This document shows positions 49,147-59,115 of a stretch of DNA of 64,000 bases, piece by piece. This DNA comes from Siminovitchia fordii DSM 16014 = CIP 108821 (GTDB taxonomy: Bacteria; Bacillota; Bacilli; Bacillales; Bacillaceae_C). Position numbers and translations under genes: made by a program. The DNA is taken from the NCBI RefSeq assembly GCF_000374565.1, contig NZ_KB894685.1:346121-410120 (forward strand), in the 5' to 3' direction. The stretch's first letter is position 1; each line of letters starts with the position of its first letter. Under the pieces are notes generated by a model, which was given only the letters and a program-made list of their open reading frames with translations, searched no databases and was not told where the DNA came from.

Positions 49147-50058
49147 CTATTCCCGATTTCTTTCTACTATCTCGACTTCTGTATGCATTTCAATGCCGTT
49201 TCTTTCGAGAACCGTTTCTTTCATATGCTTGATCAGTGCCAAAACATCCTCCGCTTTTGCTGATCCGTTATTAACGATAAAGTTACCGTGGAGCTCAGAT
49301 ATTTGTGCCCCTCCAATGGAATATCCCTTTAGGCTGGCGTCCTGGATCAGCTTGCCGGCATGTTCCGGCAGCGGATTACGAAATACGCTCCCGCAGCATG
49401 GTTTAACAGGTTGGGTATCACGCCGGTAGGTCCGATGCTTCTTCATTTCGGCTGCAATCATCTCACGGTCCCCTTCTTTCAGGTTAAAGACAGCTTCCAG
49501 AACAATTCCTGGGCGCTTCTTTTGAAGAACAGAGGTCCGGTATGAATATTCCATTTCTTCATTGGTAAGCCATTCCACAGTCCCATCAGGAAATAGCACC
49601 CGCGCCTTTTCCAATATCTTTGAAATATCAGAGCCATGTGCACCGGCATTCATATATACGGCTCCTCCAACAGATCCCGGTATACCGCCTGCGAACTCAA
49701 ATCCGCTCAGACCTTTTCTTCCCAATGCGTTGGCGAGGACGATGAAGGAATACCCAGCACCAACCCGAACTTGGGTTCCTTCTATTTCAAGATGGTCAAT
49801 GCCTTTTCCAAGTTTGATAACCACTCCCTCAATCCCTTCATCGGATACGAGGAGATTGGAACCACGGCCGATCACCCTCCAAGGCAGTTGATATTTTTGG
49901 ACAATTTCCATTGTCTTTAATAAGTTATCTACAGAGTCAGGCTCTACAAAAATTTCCGCCGGCCCTCCGACTTTTATCGTCGTATGATTGGACAGGGGTT
50001 CATTTTCTTTCACTTTTCCAACATCGTTTGCACGTAATTCCTTAATAATCCTTTCCAT
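49147..50058 (-). CDS. murB: UDP-N-acetylenolpyruvoylglucosamine reductase
   Basis: MurB reduces the enolpyruvyl group to form UDP-MurNAc. The ATG at 50058, seven bases behind AAAGGGG, gives 303 residues, as in B. subtilis; an ATG at 50064 is too close. FAD-binding motifs are [26 protein letters not shown] and [21 protein letters not shown]. The catalytic Ser is in [18 protein letters not shown], and the final Glu is in MHTEVEIV. Type IIb enzyme. Directly follows murG. Confidence 0.97.
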   Translation of the reverse strand: MERIIKELRANDVGKVKENEPLSNHTTIKVGGPAEIFVEPDSVDNLLKTMEIVQKYQLPWRVIGRGSNLLVSDEGIEGVVIKLGKGIDHLEIEGTQVRVGAGYSFIVLANALGRKGLSGFEFAGGIPGSVGGAVYMNAGAHGSDISKILEKARVLFPDGTVEWLTNEEMEYSYRTSVLQKKRPGIVLEAVFNLKEGDREMIAAEMKKHRTYRRDTQPVKPCCGSVFRNPLPEHAGKLIQDASLKGYSIGGAQISELHGNFIVNNGSAKAEDVLALIKHMKETVLERNGIEMHTEVEIVERNRE

Positions 50059-50071
50059 TTTCATGCCCCTT

Positions 50072-51175
50072 TCAATTCCTGCCGCTTTGAATCAAGTCCA
50101 GAAGTATATTATATAACCGGTCTGATGCATCGGGCATCCCCAATTTCTTGGAAGCCTCGCTCATGTTCTTCCTTTTTTTATCGTCCAAAAGGATATCATC
50201 AAGTGCTGATATCAGCTTTTGGCTGGATAAGTCCTTTTCCAGCAGCATGGTGGCTGCACCGGCAGATGTAAGTACCGAAGCATTCTTTTCCTGATGGTTG
50301 TTCGTTACGTACGGACTTGGGATAAGTATTGACGGCAGCCCCAGTGCTGTAACTTCCGCTAGCGAGGTCGCGCCAGCCCTGCCTACAACAACATCAATCT
50401 CAGTAAGCACTTCTTCCATATTATGAATAAATGGAACGACCGCAACATTCGGAGAATCTCCAATCAGTTCCACTTCTCTCTTGACAGTCTCGAAATGAAC
50501 CTCTCCGGTTATGTATAAAATCTGATAAGGTTTATTGGCAAGCTGCGTCAATGACTTTATAACGGCTTCATTGATCGGCCTCGCTCCTCTGCTTCCTCCC
50601 GTAATAAGGGCCGTAGGAACATTTTCCTTTAAGCCCAACTTGGCCAATTCACCCCGTCCGTCCTTACCAACCACTTCCGATGCACGCGGATTTCCTGTGA
50701 GCATCACTTTTGGGGCAGGAAAAAACTCTTTGGCTGATTCAAAACAGATGGCCACTTTTTGAACATATCTGCTTAAAAATTTATTTGTCAGGCCAGGCAC
50801 ACTGTTTTGTTCATGAATGACCGCTGGTACTTTCTTTTTTGCCGCTGCATATACAACAGGAGCAGAGACGTAACCCCCGGTTCCAATGACCGCATCCGGT
50901 TTGAATTCCTTAATAATTTGTTTACTTCGTTTAACGCCCTTAAAAAATCGGACAAGCGTTTTAATATTTTCAAAGGAAAACGACCGTTTAAAACCGGTAA
51001 TTTCCACTGCTTCAAAAGGAATATTCTCTCTTCGGATAATATTTGCTTCTAATCCTTTTTCTGTTCCAATATATAGAAACGTTGTGTCCGGATGCTTCTT
51101 TTTGATCGTCCGGATCAAGGCAAGGGCCGGATAGACATGTCCTCCGGTTCCTCCGCCGCTGACAATAATTTTCAT
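50072..51175 (-). CDS. murG: Undecaprenyldiphospho-muramoylpentapeptide GlcNAc transferase MurG
   Basis: MurG adds GlcNAc to lipid I, giving lipid II, on the inner face of the membrane. The 367-residue GT-B protein shows the G loops [14 protein letters not shown] and [21 protein letters not shown], and the donor site [13 protein letters not shown] and [11 protein letters not shown]. It starts with its own promoter behind the spoVE terminator, and runs into murB. Confidence 0.98.
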   Translation of the reverse strand: MKIIVSGGGTGGHVYPALALIRTIKKKHPDTTFLYIGTEKGLEANIIRRENIPFEAVEITGFKRSFSFENIKTLVRFFKGVKRSKQIIKEFKPDAVIGTGGYVSAPVVYAAAKKKVPAVIHEQNSVPGLTNKFLSRYVQKVAICFESAKEFFPAPKVMLTGNPRASEVVGKDGRGELAKLGLKENVPTALITGGSRGARPINEAVIKSLTQLANKPYQILYITGEVHFETVKREVELIGDSPNVAVVPFIHNMEEVLTEIDVVVGRAGATSLAEVTALGLPSILIPSPYVTNNHQEKNASVLTSAGAATMLLEKDLSSQKLISALDDILLDDKKRKNMSEASKKLGMPDASDRLYNILLDLIQSGRN

Positions 51176-51223
51176 GATAACACCTCGGTTAGTGTAAATC
51201 TAATTAATAGACCAAACTCCTTA

Positions 51224-51252
51224 ATTATCTTATTTTACTATATTTTATACAA
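51224..51252 (-). promoter_or_regulatory. Sigma-A promoter candidate for murG-murB
   Basis: Minus strand TTGTAT (51247-51252) and GATAAT (51224-51229) with 17-bp spacing, lying between the spoVE terminator and murG. AT-rich surroundings raise the chance of coincidence. Confidence 0.5.
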
Positions 51253-51291
51253 GAAAAATGTGTTCATAGCAGATTGTTGTTATTTTGAAAT

Positions 51292-51325
51292 AAAAAAGAA
51301 ACCCAATTGATATTGAGTTTCTTTT
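51292..51325 (-). terminator. Intrinsic terminator after spoVE
   Basis: AGAAACTCAAT and ATTGGGTTTCT (minus strand) form a stem with one G-U pair, followed by TTTTTT. The hairpin abuts the spoVE stop codon and so separates spoVE from murG, which are usually cotranscribed. Confidence 0.8.
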
Positions 51326-52425
51326 CAGACTCTTGCATAGCGGCTTATGTTTAGCAGAACACCCACCGCCATCAGCATGATTGTCAACGAAGAGCCTCCA
51401 TAACTAAGGAATGGGAGTGTAATACCTGTTACCGGCATCAATCCTGTCACAACACCAATATTGATCATTACCTGGATGGCAATCATGGATATGATCCCGA
51501 CTGCAAGGAAACTTCCGTATAAGTCTGGTGCTCCAAGAGCAATTTTTATCCCGCGCCACAGAAGCAGTGCAAACAACAGGATGACGAGACTTCCTCCAAT
51601 GAAGCCAAGTTCCTCTGATAGGATGGCAAAAATGAAATCTGTCTGAGGCTCTGGCAAGTAAAAGAACTTCTGCCTGCTCTCACCAAGGCCCAATCCGAAT
51701 AATCCGCCCGGTCCAATTGCATACAATGACTGGATAATCTGAAAGCCGCTGTTTAAAGGATCCTGCCAGGGATCTAGAAACGAGGTGATTCTGGCCATCC
51801 GGTAAGGTGCGGATAAAATCAGGCCGACAAAGCCGGCAAGCCCGATCAATCCCAAAATGGAGAAATGGAGAATCCGGGCACCAGCTATGAAGAGCATTAC
51901 AATGCATGTACCAACCATCACTGTACCAGTTCCAAGATCAGGCTGGAGCATGATCAGCCCAAAAGCCAGAAACACCAATGATAAAGAGGGCGCCAAGCCT
52001 TTTTTTACCGTTGTAATATATCTTTGTTTTTCAGAGAGGAATTTCGCCAAAAAAGCAATCAGTGCAAGTTTGATGAATTCAGACGGCTGTACGGAAAACG
52101 CCCCTACCCCAATCCAACTCCTGGACCCGTTCCTTTCCATTCCGATACCTGGAACCAAAACCACAAGCAATAATATAAAACAGATGATCAATATTGGCTT
52201 GGCCCACTTTCGCCAAGACCAATAATCGATGTTCATCATCAGAAACATAGCGGCAAAGCCCAGTCCTGCAAACAGAAGCTGCCTTTTTGCAAAGAAAAAG
52301 GAGTCATTGAATTTGTAATCTGCCCACACGGCGCTGGCGCTGTAAACCATGATAAGACCAATGGCCAGCAATGTCATAGTGACGATGATCAAAATAAAGT
52401 CTGGTGTAGATTTTTTCAAGGGCAA
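51325..52425 (-). CDS. spoVE: Stage V sporulation protein SpoVE (SEDS glycosyltransferase)
   Basis: SpoVE is the SEDS-family peptidoglycan polymerase of spore cortex synthesis and works with SpoVD. The 366-residue protein has about ten membrane segments and the SEDS signatures GVGAFSVQPSEFIKLALI, LQPDLGTGTVM, QSLYAIGPGGLFGLGLG, FIFAILSEELGFIG and LPFLSYGGSSL. The TTG start at 52425 is supported by GAGGTG seven bases before it. Being in the dcw cluster next to murD and with spoVD nearby supports SpoVE over FtsW or RodA. Confidence 0.93.
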   Translation of the reverse strand: MPLKKSTPDFILIIVTMTLLAIGLIMVYSASAVWADYKFNDSFFFAKRQLLFAGLGFAAMFLMMNIDYWSWRKWAKPILIICFILLLVVLVPGIGMERNGSRSWIGVGAFSVQPSEFIKLALIAFLAKFLSEKQRYITTVKKGLAPSLSLVFLAFGLIMLQPDLGTGTVMVGTCIVMLFIAGARILHFSILGLIGLAGFVGLILSAPYRMARITSFLDPWQDPLNSGFQIIQSLYAIGPGGLFGLGLGESRQKFFYLPEPQTDFIFAILSEELGFIGGSLVILLFALLLWRGIKIALGAPDLYGSFLAVGIISMIAIQVMINIGVVTGLMPVTGITLPFLSYGGSSLTIMLMAVGVLLNISRYARV

Positions 52426-52475
52426 CAGTCAGCACCTCTGCCTCCACTGTATTTAAGCCTGTTCCCTACAGCTTT

Positions 52476-53837
52476 TTATCGGCTCTCCTTCAGTTTATGC
52501 ACGGCTTGGGCAAAAATATTACCCCGCACTTCAAAAGTCCTGTACTGATCCCAACTTGCGCATGCCGGGGATAATAAAACAATATCACCAGGTTCTGAAA
52601 CTTTATAAGAAAGCGGAACAGCCTCTTCTACATTATCGACGTGATAAATAGATTGTATTCCCGCTTGTTTACCTGCATCTTCCAACTTATGAGCTGTTTC
52701 ACCAAATAGGATGAGTGCTTTCACACCGGACAAATATGGAACTAGTTCGGAAAACCCATTTCCCCTGTCCAATCCCCCAGCAAGCAGTATGACAGGCTTC
52801 TTAAAAGCCTGCAAAGCACTTTTCGTTGCCAGTATATTTGTAGCCTTGGAATCATTGTAGAATTTTCTTCCGTTTATATCCGAAATGAATTGGGTCCTGT
52901 GCTCTACACCCTGAAAAGATGTCAATACCCGGATAATTGCGTCGTTGTTGACACCGAGAAGCTTCACCGCTGCTATGGCCGCCAATATATTTTCTTGATT
53001 ATGCTCTCCCGGAAGGAGAATCTCTTCAAGCGAAATGATTTCTTCACCGAAATAAACTATTTTTCCTTCCCTGATGGAAACACCTTTTTCCAGATAGCGC
53101 TTTGTTGAAAAAGGAATGGTTGCAGCTTTTGAAAAACTTACAAGTTCCAGCAGCTCTTCCTGATCGGCGTTCACAATCAAGAAATCATCCTCAGTTTGAT
53201 TCAATGTAATATTTGCTTTTGCTTTCGCATAATTTTCTTTCGTCTTGTGATAATCAAGATGCGCTTCATATATATTCGTGATAATGGCAATATGCGGTCT
53301 GAATTGATCCACACCCATCAATTGGAATGAAGATAATTCCACAACCATTTGATTTTCACTGGTCGCTTTCATAGCGACTTCCGATGCAACTGTCCCGATA
53401 TTACCCGCAATCAACGGGTGTTTTTCCCCTTTTTCAAGCATATTGTAGATAAGCGTAGTGGTTGTCGTCTTCCCATTCGACCCAGTTATGCCGATGATCC
53501 CGGCTTCAGAAACGCGGTAAGCGAGCTCGATCTCCGTAATGACCGGAATCTGCATTTCCATCGCTTTTGAAACAAGCGGATTAGTATAAGGAATGCCCGG
53601 ATTTTTAACAACCAATTCAAACCCTTCATCAAGCAGTTCAGGCGGATGGCTGCCGCAAATGACCGTAATACCTTTTTCGAGCAATTCCTGGGCTGCAGGA
53701 TTTGCCTCAAAAGGTTTTTGGTCGTTGACAGTGACAAAAGCCCCCAACTCATGTAAAAGAGTGGCAGCTGCAATGCCGCTTTTCGCTAATCCTAGCACGA
53801 GTATTTTTTTATGCTGGTAATCCGTAATATTCTTCAA
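52476..53837 (-). CDS. murD: UDP-N-acetylmuramoylalanine-D-glutamate ligase
   Basis: MurD adds D-Glu to UDP-MurNAc-L-Ala. The 453-residue Mur ligase has the N-terminal Rossmann domain (ILVLGLAKSGIAAATLL), the ATP loop GITGSNGKTTTTTLI, the carbamylated-Lys region (NITLNQTEDDFL follows it), FYNDSKATN, and the C-terminal domain with LLAGGLDRG and LLSPACASWDQY. The start is TTG at 53837 (GGTG upstream), one base after the mraY stop. Confidence 0.97.
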   Translation of the reverse strand: MKNITDYQHKKILVLGLAKSGIAAATLLHELGAFVTVNDQKPFEANPAAQELLEKGITVICGSHPPELLDEGFELVVKNPGIPYTNPLVSKAMEMQIPVITEIELAYRVSEAGIIGITGSNGKTTTTTLIYNMLEKGEKHPLIAGNIGTVASEVAMKATSENQMVVELSSFQLMGVDQFRPHIAIITNIYEAHLDYHKTKENYAKAKANITLNQTEDDFLIVNADQEELLELVSFSKAATIPFSTKRYLEKGVSIREGKIVYFGEEIISLEEILLPGEHNQENILAAIAAVKLLGVNNDAIIRVLTSFQGVEHRTQFISDINGRKFYNDSKATNILATKSALQAFKKPVILLAGGLDRGNGFSELVPYLSGVKALILFGETAHKLEDAGKQAGIQSIYHVDNVEEAVPLSYKVSEPGDIVLLSPACASWDQYRTFEVRGNIFAQAVHKLKESR

Positions 53838-53838
53838 T

Positions 53839-54813
53839 TCACACCCACACCTCTATGTAAATTCCTAAAATGGCAAAAAGCAGACCGACAGCCCAAAATG
53901 TGACAACCACCCGCCACTCTGACCATCCGACCAACTCATAATGATGATGCAGCGGACTCATTTTAAAAATCCGCTTGCCTGTCAGTTTAAAAGATATCAC
54001 CTGCAATATGACAGACAAAGTTTCAATCACGAAAATGCCACCGATCACCAATAAGATTATTTCTGTCTTGGTCAAAATGGCTACAGCAGCAATCGCTCCT
54101 CCCAATGCGAGAGAACCAGTATCTCCCATAAATACTTTGGCAGGATGTGCATTGAAAACAAGAAACCCTAAAACGGCTCCCACAACAGCAACGGAGAAGA
54201 CAGCCACTTCATATTGGGACTGGCTCCATGCCAAAATGGCGAATGCTCCGAAAGCGATGGCTGCAGTTCCGGAAACAAGCCCATCAAGGCCATCAGTCAA
54301 ATTGACCGCATTGGAAAATCCAACAAGCCAAAATACAATGAAAAAGGCATACAAAGGCCCAAGTTCAAGAGAAAACTCCGTCAGTGGAATATGAATGGCT
54401 GTGGAAAAGCCAACTGTCTTCAATACAAAATAAAATACAAGCGCAATGAGCACCTGGCCAAGCAATTTTTGCTTGGATGTCAGCCCAAGATTACGCTTAA
54501 GGGCGATTTTGATGAAATCATCCAAAAAGCCCAGCAAACCATAGCCAAATGTGACCAAAAGGAGTAAATAGGTTTCAGAACCCGGCTCCGTATACTTTCC
54601 GGTCATGATCAGCGTAGTAACAATGATTGAAACGATAATCAAAATGCCTCCCATTGTCGGAGTGCCGCTTTTCTTTTGATGCGATTTCGGTCCTTCGTCA
54701 CGAATACTTTGACCGAATTTCAACCTTCTTAAGAAAGGTATGAAAAGAGGTGACAACAGAACGGTAATAAGAAAAGCCATAATGATTGTAAATAGGACGA
54801 CTTTTTCCATCAT
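53839..54813 (-). CDS. mraY: Phospho-N-acetylmuramoyl-pentapeptide transferase MraY
   Basis: MraY transfers phospho-MurNAc-pentapeptide to undecaprenyl phosphate, forming lipid I. The 324-residue membrane protein has ten predicted helices and the catalytic features [23 protein letters not shown] with the Asp pair, [25 protein letters not shown], and [13 protein letters not shown] with the His cluster. The GGGGAAGG ribosome site lies in the last codons of the small gene upstream, so translation of the two is linked. Confidence 0.98.
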   Translation of the reverse strand: MMEKVVLFTIIMAFLITVLLSPLFIPFLRRLKFGQSIRDEGPKSHQKKSGTPTMGGILIIVSIIVTTLIMTGKYTEPGSETYLLLLVTFGYGLLGFLDDFIKIALKRNLGLTSKQKLLGQVLIALVFYFVLKTVGFSTAIHIPLTEFSLELGPLYAFFIVFWLVGFSNAVNLTDGLDGLVSGTAAIAFGAFAILAWSQSQYEVAVFSVAVVGAVLGFLVFNAHPAKVFMGDTGSLALGGAIAAVAILTKTEIILLVIGGIFVIETLSVILQVISFKLTGKRIFKMSPLHHHYELVGWSEWRVVVTFWAVGLLFAILGIYIEVWV

Positions 54814-54816
54814 CTG

Positions 54817-55260
54817 TTACCTTCCCCCTTTTCCGTCATCAATGTCATTTGGAACTGAATGAATCAATTGCTCCATTTTTTTAATGATATCCAAAGGCAC
54901 ACCACTGCCTTCGAAGTTAGGTAATTTCACTAACGTTTTATCATCTGCACTTTCCATGCTCAATTTAACGCTGTACTGTTCTATGATCCGGATTGCAGCA
55001 GACAATGGCCCTTCTTCTGTAAGAAAGACCGGAAAATCGTTTGGTGTATAAAAAGGAAGTTCTTTTTTCAAAGGCCAAACGGCAGCAACTGCGCCGTTTG
55101 AAATGGCCGCCTGCAAATCATCATCTTGACCAATTTGTATGAATAATCCTTTTTTCTGTTCGTTACTGCTACTAAAAGAAATGCAACCAAATGAAATGGC
55201 GGCACTTCTATAACCTTTTGGTTCAGGCAAAACCTTCTCAACATCTACATATGTCAACAT
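54817..55260 (-). CDS. Orphan MurF N-terminal-domain-like protein
   Basis: Not a gene of the standard Bacillus dcw order. It encodes 147 residues. [20 protein letters not shown], then [17 protein letters not shown] and [20 protein letters not shown], resemble the substrate-binding N-terminal domain of MurF (compare VATDTRKLxxxxLFIPLKG, AGVAAVLW, VDDTLTALQQLA in B. subtilis). There is no ATP loop, no central domain and no C-terminal domain. The ATG at 55260 overlaps the murE stop (ATGTTGA), with AAGGAG eight bases upstream, and its last codons contain the mraY ribosome site. It is therefore almost certainly translated. It sits where many bacteria have murF. Function unknown; assignment rests on eye-alignment. 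Confidence 0.7.
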   Translation of the reverse strand: MLTYVDVEKVLPEPKGYRSAAISFGCISFSSSNEQKKGLFIQIGQDDDLQAAISNGAVAAVWPLKKELPFYTPNDFPVFLTEEGPLSAAIRIIEQYSVKLSMESADDKTLVKLPNFEGSGVPLDIIKKMEQLIHSVPNDIDDGKGGR

Positions 55261-56714
55261 CTTCTTAACTCCTTAATGGCATTGCTGGCAACGAGGCGAT
55301 CATCAAAATCAAATACCTTATCTCCGATGATTTGATAAGTCTCGTGCCCCTTCCCTGCAATTAATACTACATCGCCTTCCCGGGCTGCCTTGATTGCAGC
55401 ATTTATGGCTTCTTTCCGGTCAGGGATTACTTGATAATTCATTCCCTCAACACCTTTTTCCATATCTTTCAAAATGGCAAGAGGGTCTTCCGTACGCGGA
55501 TTGTCAGATGTAAAAATCGGATCAGACGCATATTTACATGCTGCTGCGGCCATGAGCGGACGCTTTGTCCGGTCCCTGTCACCCCCGCATCCAACAACGG
55601 CAAAAATTCGTTTTCCCGCAAATTCCTTTATCGTCTTTAAGACATTTTCCAAACTGTCAGGTGTATGGGCATAGTCAACAATTACTGAAAAATCCTGCCC
55701 TTCATCTACACTTTCAAAACGGCCGGGAACACCTTGAACAGCCTCCACCGTACGAATAATAGATTCAAGCGGAACATTTGAAACATATGCCGCCGCTATT
55801 GCGGCAAGTGTATTATAGACGCTGAATTTCCCCATTAGCTTCAAATAGACATTGCTTTTCCCTTCCGGAGAATTCAGCGTAAATGAAGTTCCATTACTGT
55901 CCATGACAATATTTTCAGCCGTAAAATCGGCGGAGTGATCAATTCCGTATGTGACAACATGTGCTGACGTATCGGTAATATACTGCTCCCCTGCCGGATC
56001 ATCCGCATTGATTACGGCAAATTTAGGCTTCGTGTATGTATTACCTAGCTTTGTAAACATAAGTCCTTTTGCTTTTTTATATTCTTCCATTGTCTTGTGG
56101 TAATCTAAATGATCCTGTGACAGATTGGTAAAGACAGCTACATCAAAATCGCATCCATCCACCCTGCCCTGTACAAGTGCATGCGAAGAAACCTCCATGA
56201 CAGCAGCGTCAACACCTTCACCGACCATTTCGGCAAAAGTTTCCTGCAGTACGATCGTGTCGGGAGTCGTATTTTTTGTTTCGATGATTCTATCTCCAAT
56301 TTTCATGCTGATCGTTCCGATCAGACCTGTCTCAAGCCCAGCCTCCCTGAAAATCTCTTCAACCATGAAACTTGTCGTCGTCTTCCCATTTGTTCCAGTA
56401 ATGCCGACCAAACGAAGCTTTTCAGTAGGATGGCCATAAAATACATCAGCGAGAACCGCCATCGCATGTTTCGTATCATTGACAACAATTACCGGTATGG
56501 ACAGAGACAATGGTTTTTCAGATAATATGGCAGCTGCTCCCTTTTCCGCTGCTTCTTTTGCAAAATCATGGCCGTCAACACTATGTCCTTTAATACATAT
56601 GAACATCGAGCCCGGTCCCACTTTTCTATGATCATTTACTATAGCAGTGATTTCAGGGTTTTCCAGAGTCGGCTTTACCAATGGCATAGCTCTCAAAAGT
56701 GTATTCAGATTCAT
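55254..56714 (-). CDS. murE: UDP-MurNAc-tripeptide synthetase MurE (meso-diaminopimelate-adding)
   Basis: MurE adds meso-DAP to UDP-MurNAc-L-Ala-D-Glu. The 486-residue protein has the N-terminal substrate-binding domain ([20 protein letters not shown]), the ATP loop [15 protein letters not shown], carbamyl-Lys [25 protein letters not shown], and the m-DAP specificity motif DNPRTEDP. The ATG at 56714 follows AAAGGAT. A CGGCATT/AATGCCG hairpin (56750-56765) is in the leader. It is separated from spoVD by about 400 bp and a terminator. Confidence 0.98.
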   Translation of the reverse strand: MNLNTLLRAMPLVKPTLENPEITAIVNDHRKVGPGSMFICIKGHSVDGHDFAKEAAEKGAAAILSEKPLSLSIPVIVVNDTKHAMAVLADVFYGHPTEKLRLVGITGTNGKTTTSFMVEEIFREAGLETGLIGTISMKIGDRIIETKNTTPDTIVLQETFAEMVGEGVDAAVMEVSSHALVQGRVDGCDFDVAVFTNLSQDHLDYHKTMEEYKKAKGLMFTKLGNTYTKPKFAVINADDPAGEQYITDTSAHVVTYGIDHSADFTAENIVMDSNGTSFTLNSPEGKSNVYLKLMGKFSVYNTLAAIAAAYVSNVPLESIIRTVEAVQGVPGRFESVDEGQDFSVIVDYAHTPDSLENVLKTIKEFAGKRIFAVVGCGGDRDRTKRPLMAAAACKYASDPIFTSDNPRTEDPLAILKDMEKGVEGMNYQVIPDRKEAINAAIKAAREGDVVLIAGKGHETYQIIGDKVFDFDDRLVASNAIKELRRC

Positions 56715-57123
56715 TCTTACGATCCTTTCTATAACATTGAAATCCTGTTCGGCATTTTAATGCCGATCCGGAGTTCAAAAAATTTCATATAGGAGAAGTC
56801 TCCCAACTGTATAAACTCTACTTTATTTCCCATCATTTTACCACATCCAGCATTCTTAATATACCGCGACAGGCAACCCAATGGAAAGCAAAATCCAGAT
56901 TTTTTAAGGTATTTCCGATATTTTACAATTCATTTATTTTCATATTTTCACATTCACATCAGTGAATTTGTTTGAAAAAGCACCGTTATCATCTATATGC
57001 CGATATGGAAATAAGTTCCCGATATTTTTTCAATCTGAAAAATCTACCCTAGAATCATTAGGGTAGATTTTTGATCCACTCACTTTTTCACTTTCATACC
57101 CTATTAAAGCAGGCTGGTTTTGC
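56715..57123. other. Spacer between spoVD and murE
   Basis: About 410 bp without a gene. It holds the spoVD terminator (57038-57072), a possible extended -10 promoter for murE on the minus strand (TGGTAAAAT, core 56835-56840, no clear -35), and a small hairpin in the murE leader. Because of the terminator, murE and the genes after it need this promoter or read-through. Confidence 0.5.
57038..57072. terminator. Strong symmetric terminator after spoVD
   Basis: A perfect 14-bp stem (AAAATCTACCCTAG-side arm 57038-57051, matching arm 57059-57072) with a 7-nt loop. One arm ends in T-rich and the other begins in A-rich sequence, so it can act in either direction. It lies about 50 bp past the spoVD stop. 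Confidence 0.88.
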
Positions 57124-59037
57124 TTATTTCATATAAACCCTTATAACTGATCCCTCTTCGACCTTAACTCCCGGATCAGGAGCTTGCTGGATCACTTTCG
57201 TCCCATCCCCGCTGATTTCAAGCTTTAGGTTCAACATTTGCTGAAGCAGTTCTTTCCTTGTGGATCCTTTCAGGTCCGGAACAGTGACCATCTTGGGATC
57301 AAGCCAGTTTGTCTTTTTTTCGATCTGATCTTTCCTTGGCTTGACATCAAGGGCACGCAACGAGTCCTCCATGATTTTCCCTACAATGGGGGCTGCAACA
57401 GTTCCTCCAAATTGAATTGTTCCTTTTGGATTGTCCACCGCTGCGTATACGACTAGCTGTGGATCATCAGCAGGTGCAAAACCGATAAAAGACACTATAT
57501 GATTATTCTCAAGATACCTGCCGTCCTTGGCTTTTTGCGCGGTCCCCGTTTTGCCTCCAACCCGGTAAGTATCTATAAAAGCATTCCGCCCTGTTCCTTG
57601 GGCAACCACACTTTCAAGGGCATGGCGAATTTCTTTGGAAGTCTTTTCGGAAATGACTCTTCTTTTAGCCACAGGCGTCTTCCTCATGGCGACTGCCCCC
57701 GTAACGGGATCTACCAATTCCTTTGCGATATACGGTTGGTATAATGTACCGCCATTCACAGCAGCTGCCACCGCAGCAACCTGCTGGATGGGTGTGACTG
57801 ACACTCCCTGGCCAAAAGCGGTAGTTGCCTGCTCAACCGGTCCCACCTGGTCCATTTTAAATAATATGCCTGTTCCTTCTCCCGCTAGGTCAATACCTGT
57901 CTTTTGTCCGAATCCGAATCCTCTTATATATTGAAATAGCTTCTCCTTGCCAAGCCGGTCTCCCAATTCAACAAATCCCGGGTTGCATGAATTTTGGACC
58001 ACTTCCAAAAAACTTTGGCTTCCATGCCCGCCTTTTTTCCAGCATCTGAGAGTGGCTCCGCCAACTTTCACTGAACCTGAATCATAAAAATGGTCATGTT
58101 CCAGGTCGACAAGCCCTTCTTCGAGTGCCGCAGCAAGGGTTATAATCTTAAAAGTGGAACCCGGCTCATATGTGCTCCAAATCGGCAGATTCCGGTTGTA
58201 TATTTCCTGGGGGACATCGCGGAAGTCCGCAGGATCAAACGAGGGCCTGCTAGACATGCCTAGAATCTCCCCGTTATGTGGATCCATGGCTATGGCCACA
58301 ATCCCATCAGGTTTAAACTGGGCTTCGGCGTTATCCAATTCCCTTTCCATAATCGTCTGGATTCTTGTATCAATCGTTAATTTCAAATCATATCCGTCGA
58401 CTGGGGCCTCGAAATCATCAGACATATCAGGCATTCTTTTTCCTTTGGCGTCAGAAAAAAATTGAACAGAACCTTTCTTGCCCTGAAGCTCTTTATCATA
58501 ATAGAGTTCAAGGCCCATCAAACCCTGGTTATCTATCCCTGTAAATCCCAGCACATGGGATAAATAGCGTCCGAACGGATAGTGCCGCTTTGAATCTTCG
58601 GCGATGTAAACACCTTTTATATCCAACGTCCTTACTTCCCTGGCTTTCTCGTAGGAAATTTTTCTTCCTTCAGGAATGCGCTCTATGGAGGAATTGGCTG
58701 TCATGCGTTTGTACAATTTATCTTTTGACACATTTAGAACTGGAGCCAGGCTTTCAGCGGCTTCAGCTGGATTTTCAATTTGCCTTGGTATGATATATAC
58801 AGTCGGGGCGCTTTTATTTTCTGCAATCGGTACGCCGTTGCGGTCGGTTATTTTACCCCTTTCCGGTTCAAATGGGATATTCCTGCTCCATGAATCACGG
58901 GCACGATCCGTCAAGTCATCCCCCAATACGAACTGCACATATCCCAGCCTTACATCGATGATTAAAAAAACGATAAGTCCAATCAGCAGGAAATAAGACA
59001 GTCTTTTTCTTACAGTTACAGTTGAAACCCGCTTCAC
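57124..59037 (-). CDS. spoVD: Stage V sporulation protein SpoVD (class B penicillin-binding protein)
   Basis: SpoVD is the transpeptidase of spore cortex synthesis, partner of SpoVE. The 637-residue protein has an N-terminal membrane segment (YFLLIGLIVFLIIDVRLGYV), the PBP dimerisation domain, the transpeptidase domain with active Ser in TYEPGSTFKIIT, SCN in VQNSCNPGF and KTGT in GGKTGTAQK, and one C-terminal PASTA domain. The GTG at 59037 is preceded by GGGGGG. In B. subtilis it is made under sigma-E; a weak candidate promoter stands just upstream. Confidence 0.97.
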   Translation of the reverse strand: MKRVSTVTVRKRLSYFLLIGLIVFLIIDVRLGYVQFVLGDDLTDRARDSWSRNIPFEPERGKITDRNGVPIAENKSAPTVYIIPRQIENPAEAAESLAPVLNVSKDKLYKRMTANSSIERIPEGRKISYEKAREVRTLDIKGVYIAEDSKRHYPFGRYLSHVLGFTGIDNQGLMGLELYYDKELQGKKGSVQFFSDAKGKRMPDMSDDFEAPVDGYDLKLTIDTRIQTIMERELDNAEAQFKPDGIVAIAMDPHNGEILGMSSRPSFDPADFRDVPQEIYNRNLPIWSTYEPGSTFKIITLAAALEEGLVDLEHDHFYDSGSVKVGGATLRCWKKGGHGSQSFLEVVQNSCNPGFVELGDRLGKEKLFQYIRGFGFGQKTGIDLAGEGTGILFKMDQVGPVEQATTAFGQGVSVTPIQQVAAVAAAVNGGTLYQPYIAKELVDPVTGAVAMRKTPVAKRRVISEKTSKEIRHALESVVAQGTGRNAFIDTYRVGGKTGTAQKAKDGRYLENNHIVSFIGFAPADDPQLVVYAAVDNPKGTIQFGGTVAAPIVGKIMEDSLRALDVKPRKDQIEKKTNWLDPKMVTVPDLKGSTRKELLQQMLNLKLEISGDGTKVIQQAPDPGVKVEEGSVIRVYMK

Positions 59038-59068
59038 AAAAGGCCCCCCTCTTTTTACGGCTCGTTCA

Positions 59069-59076
59069 ACTATATG
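59069..59076 (-). promoter_or_regulatory. Weak sigma-E -10 candidate for spoVD
   Basis: Minus-strand CATATAGT resembles the sigma-E -10 consensus (CATACAnT). It lies in the 78-bp gap between pbpB and spoVD, about 32 bp before the start codon. The -35 side (TCTAATC) is poor, so this is only a suggestion. Confidence 0.3.
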
Positions 59077-59115
59077 TCTTGTCCGGCTTGATTAGACCAA
59101 TCGTCAGTCCCCTTG

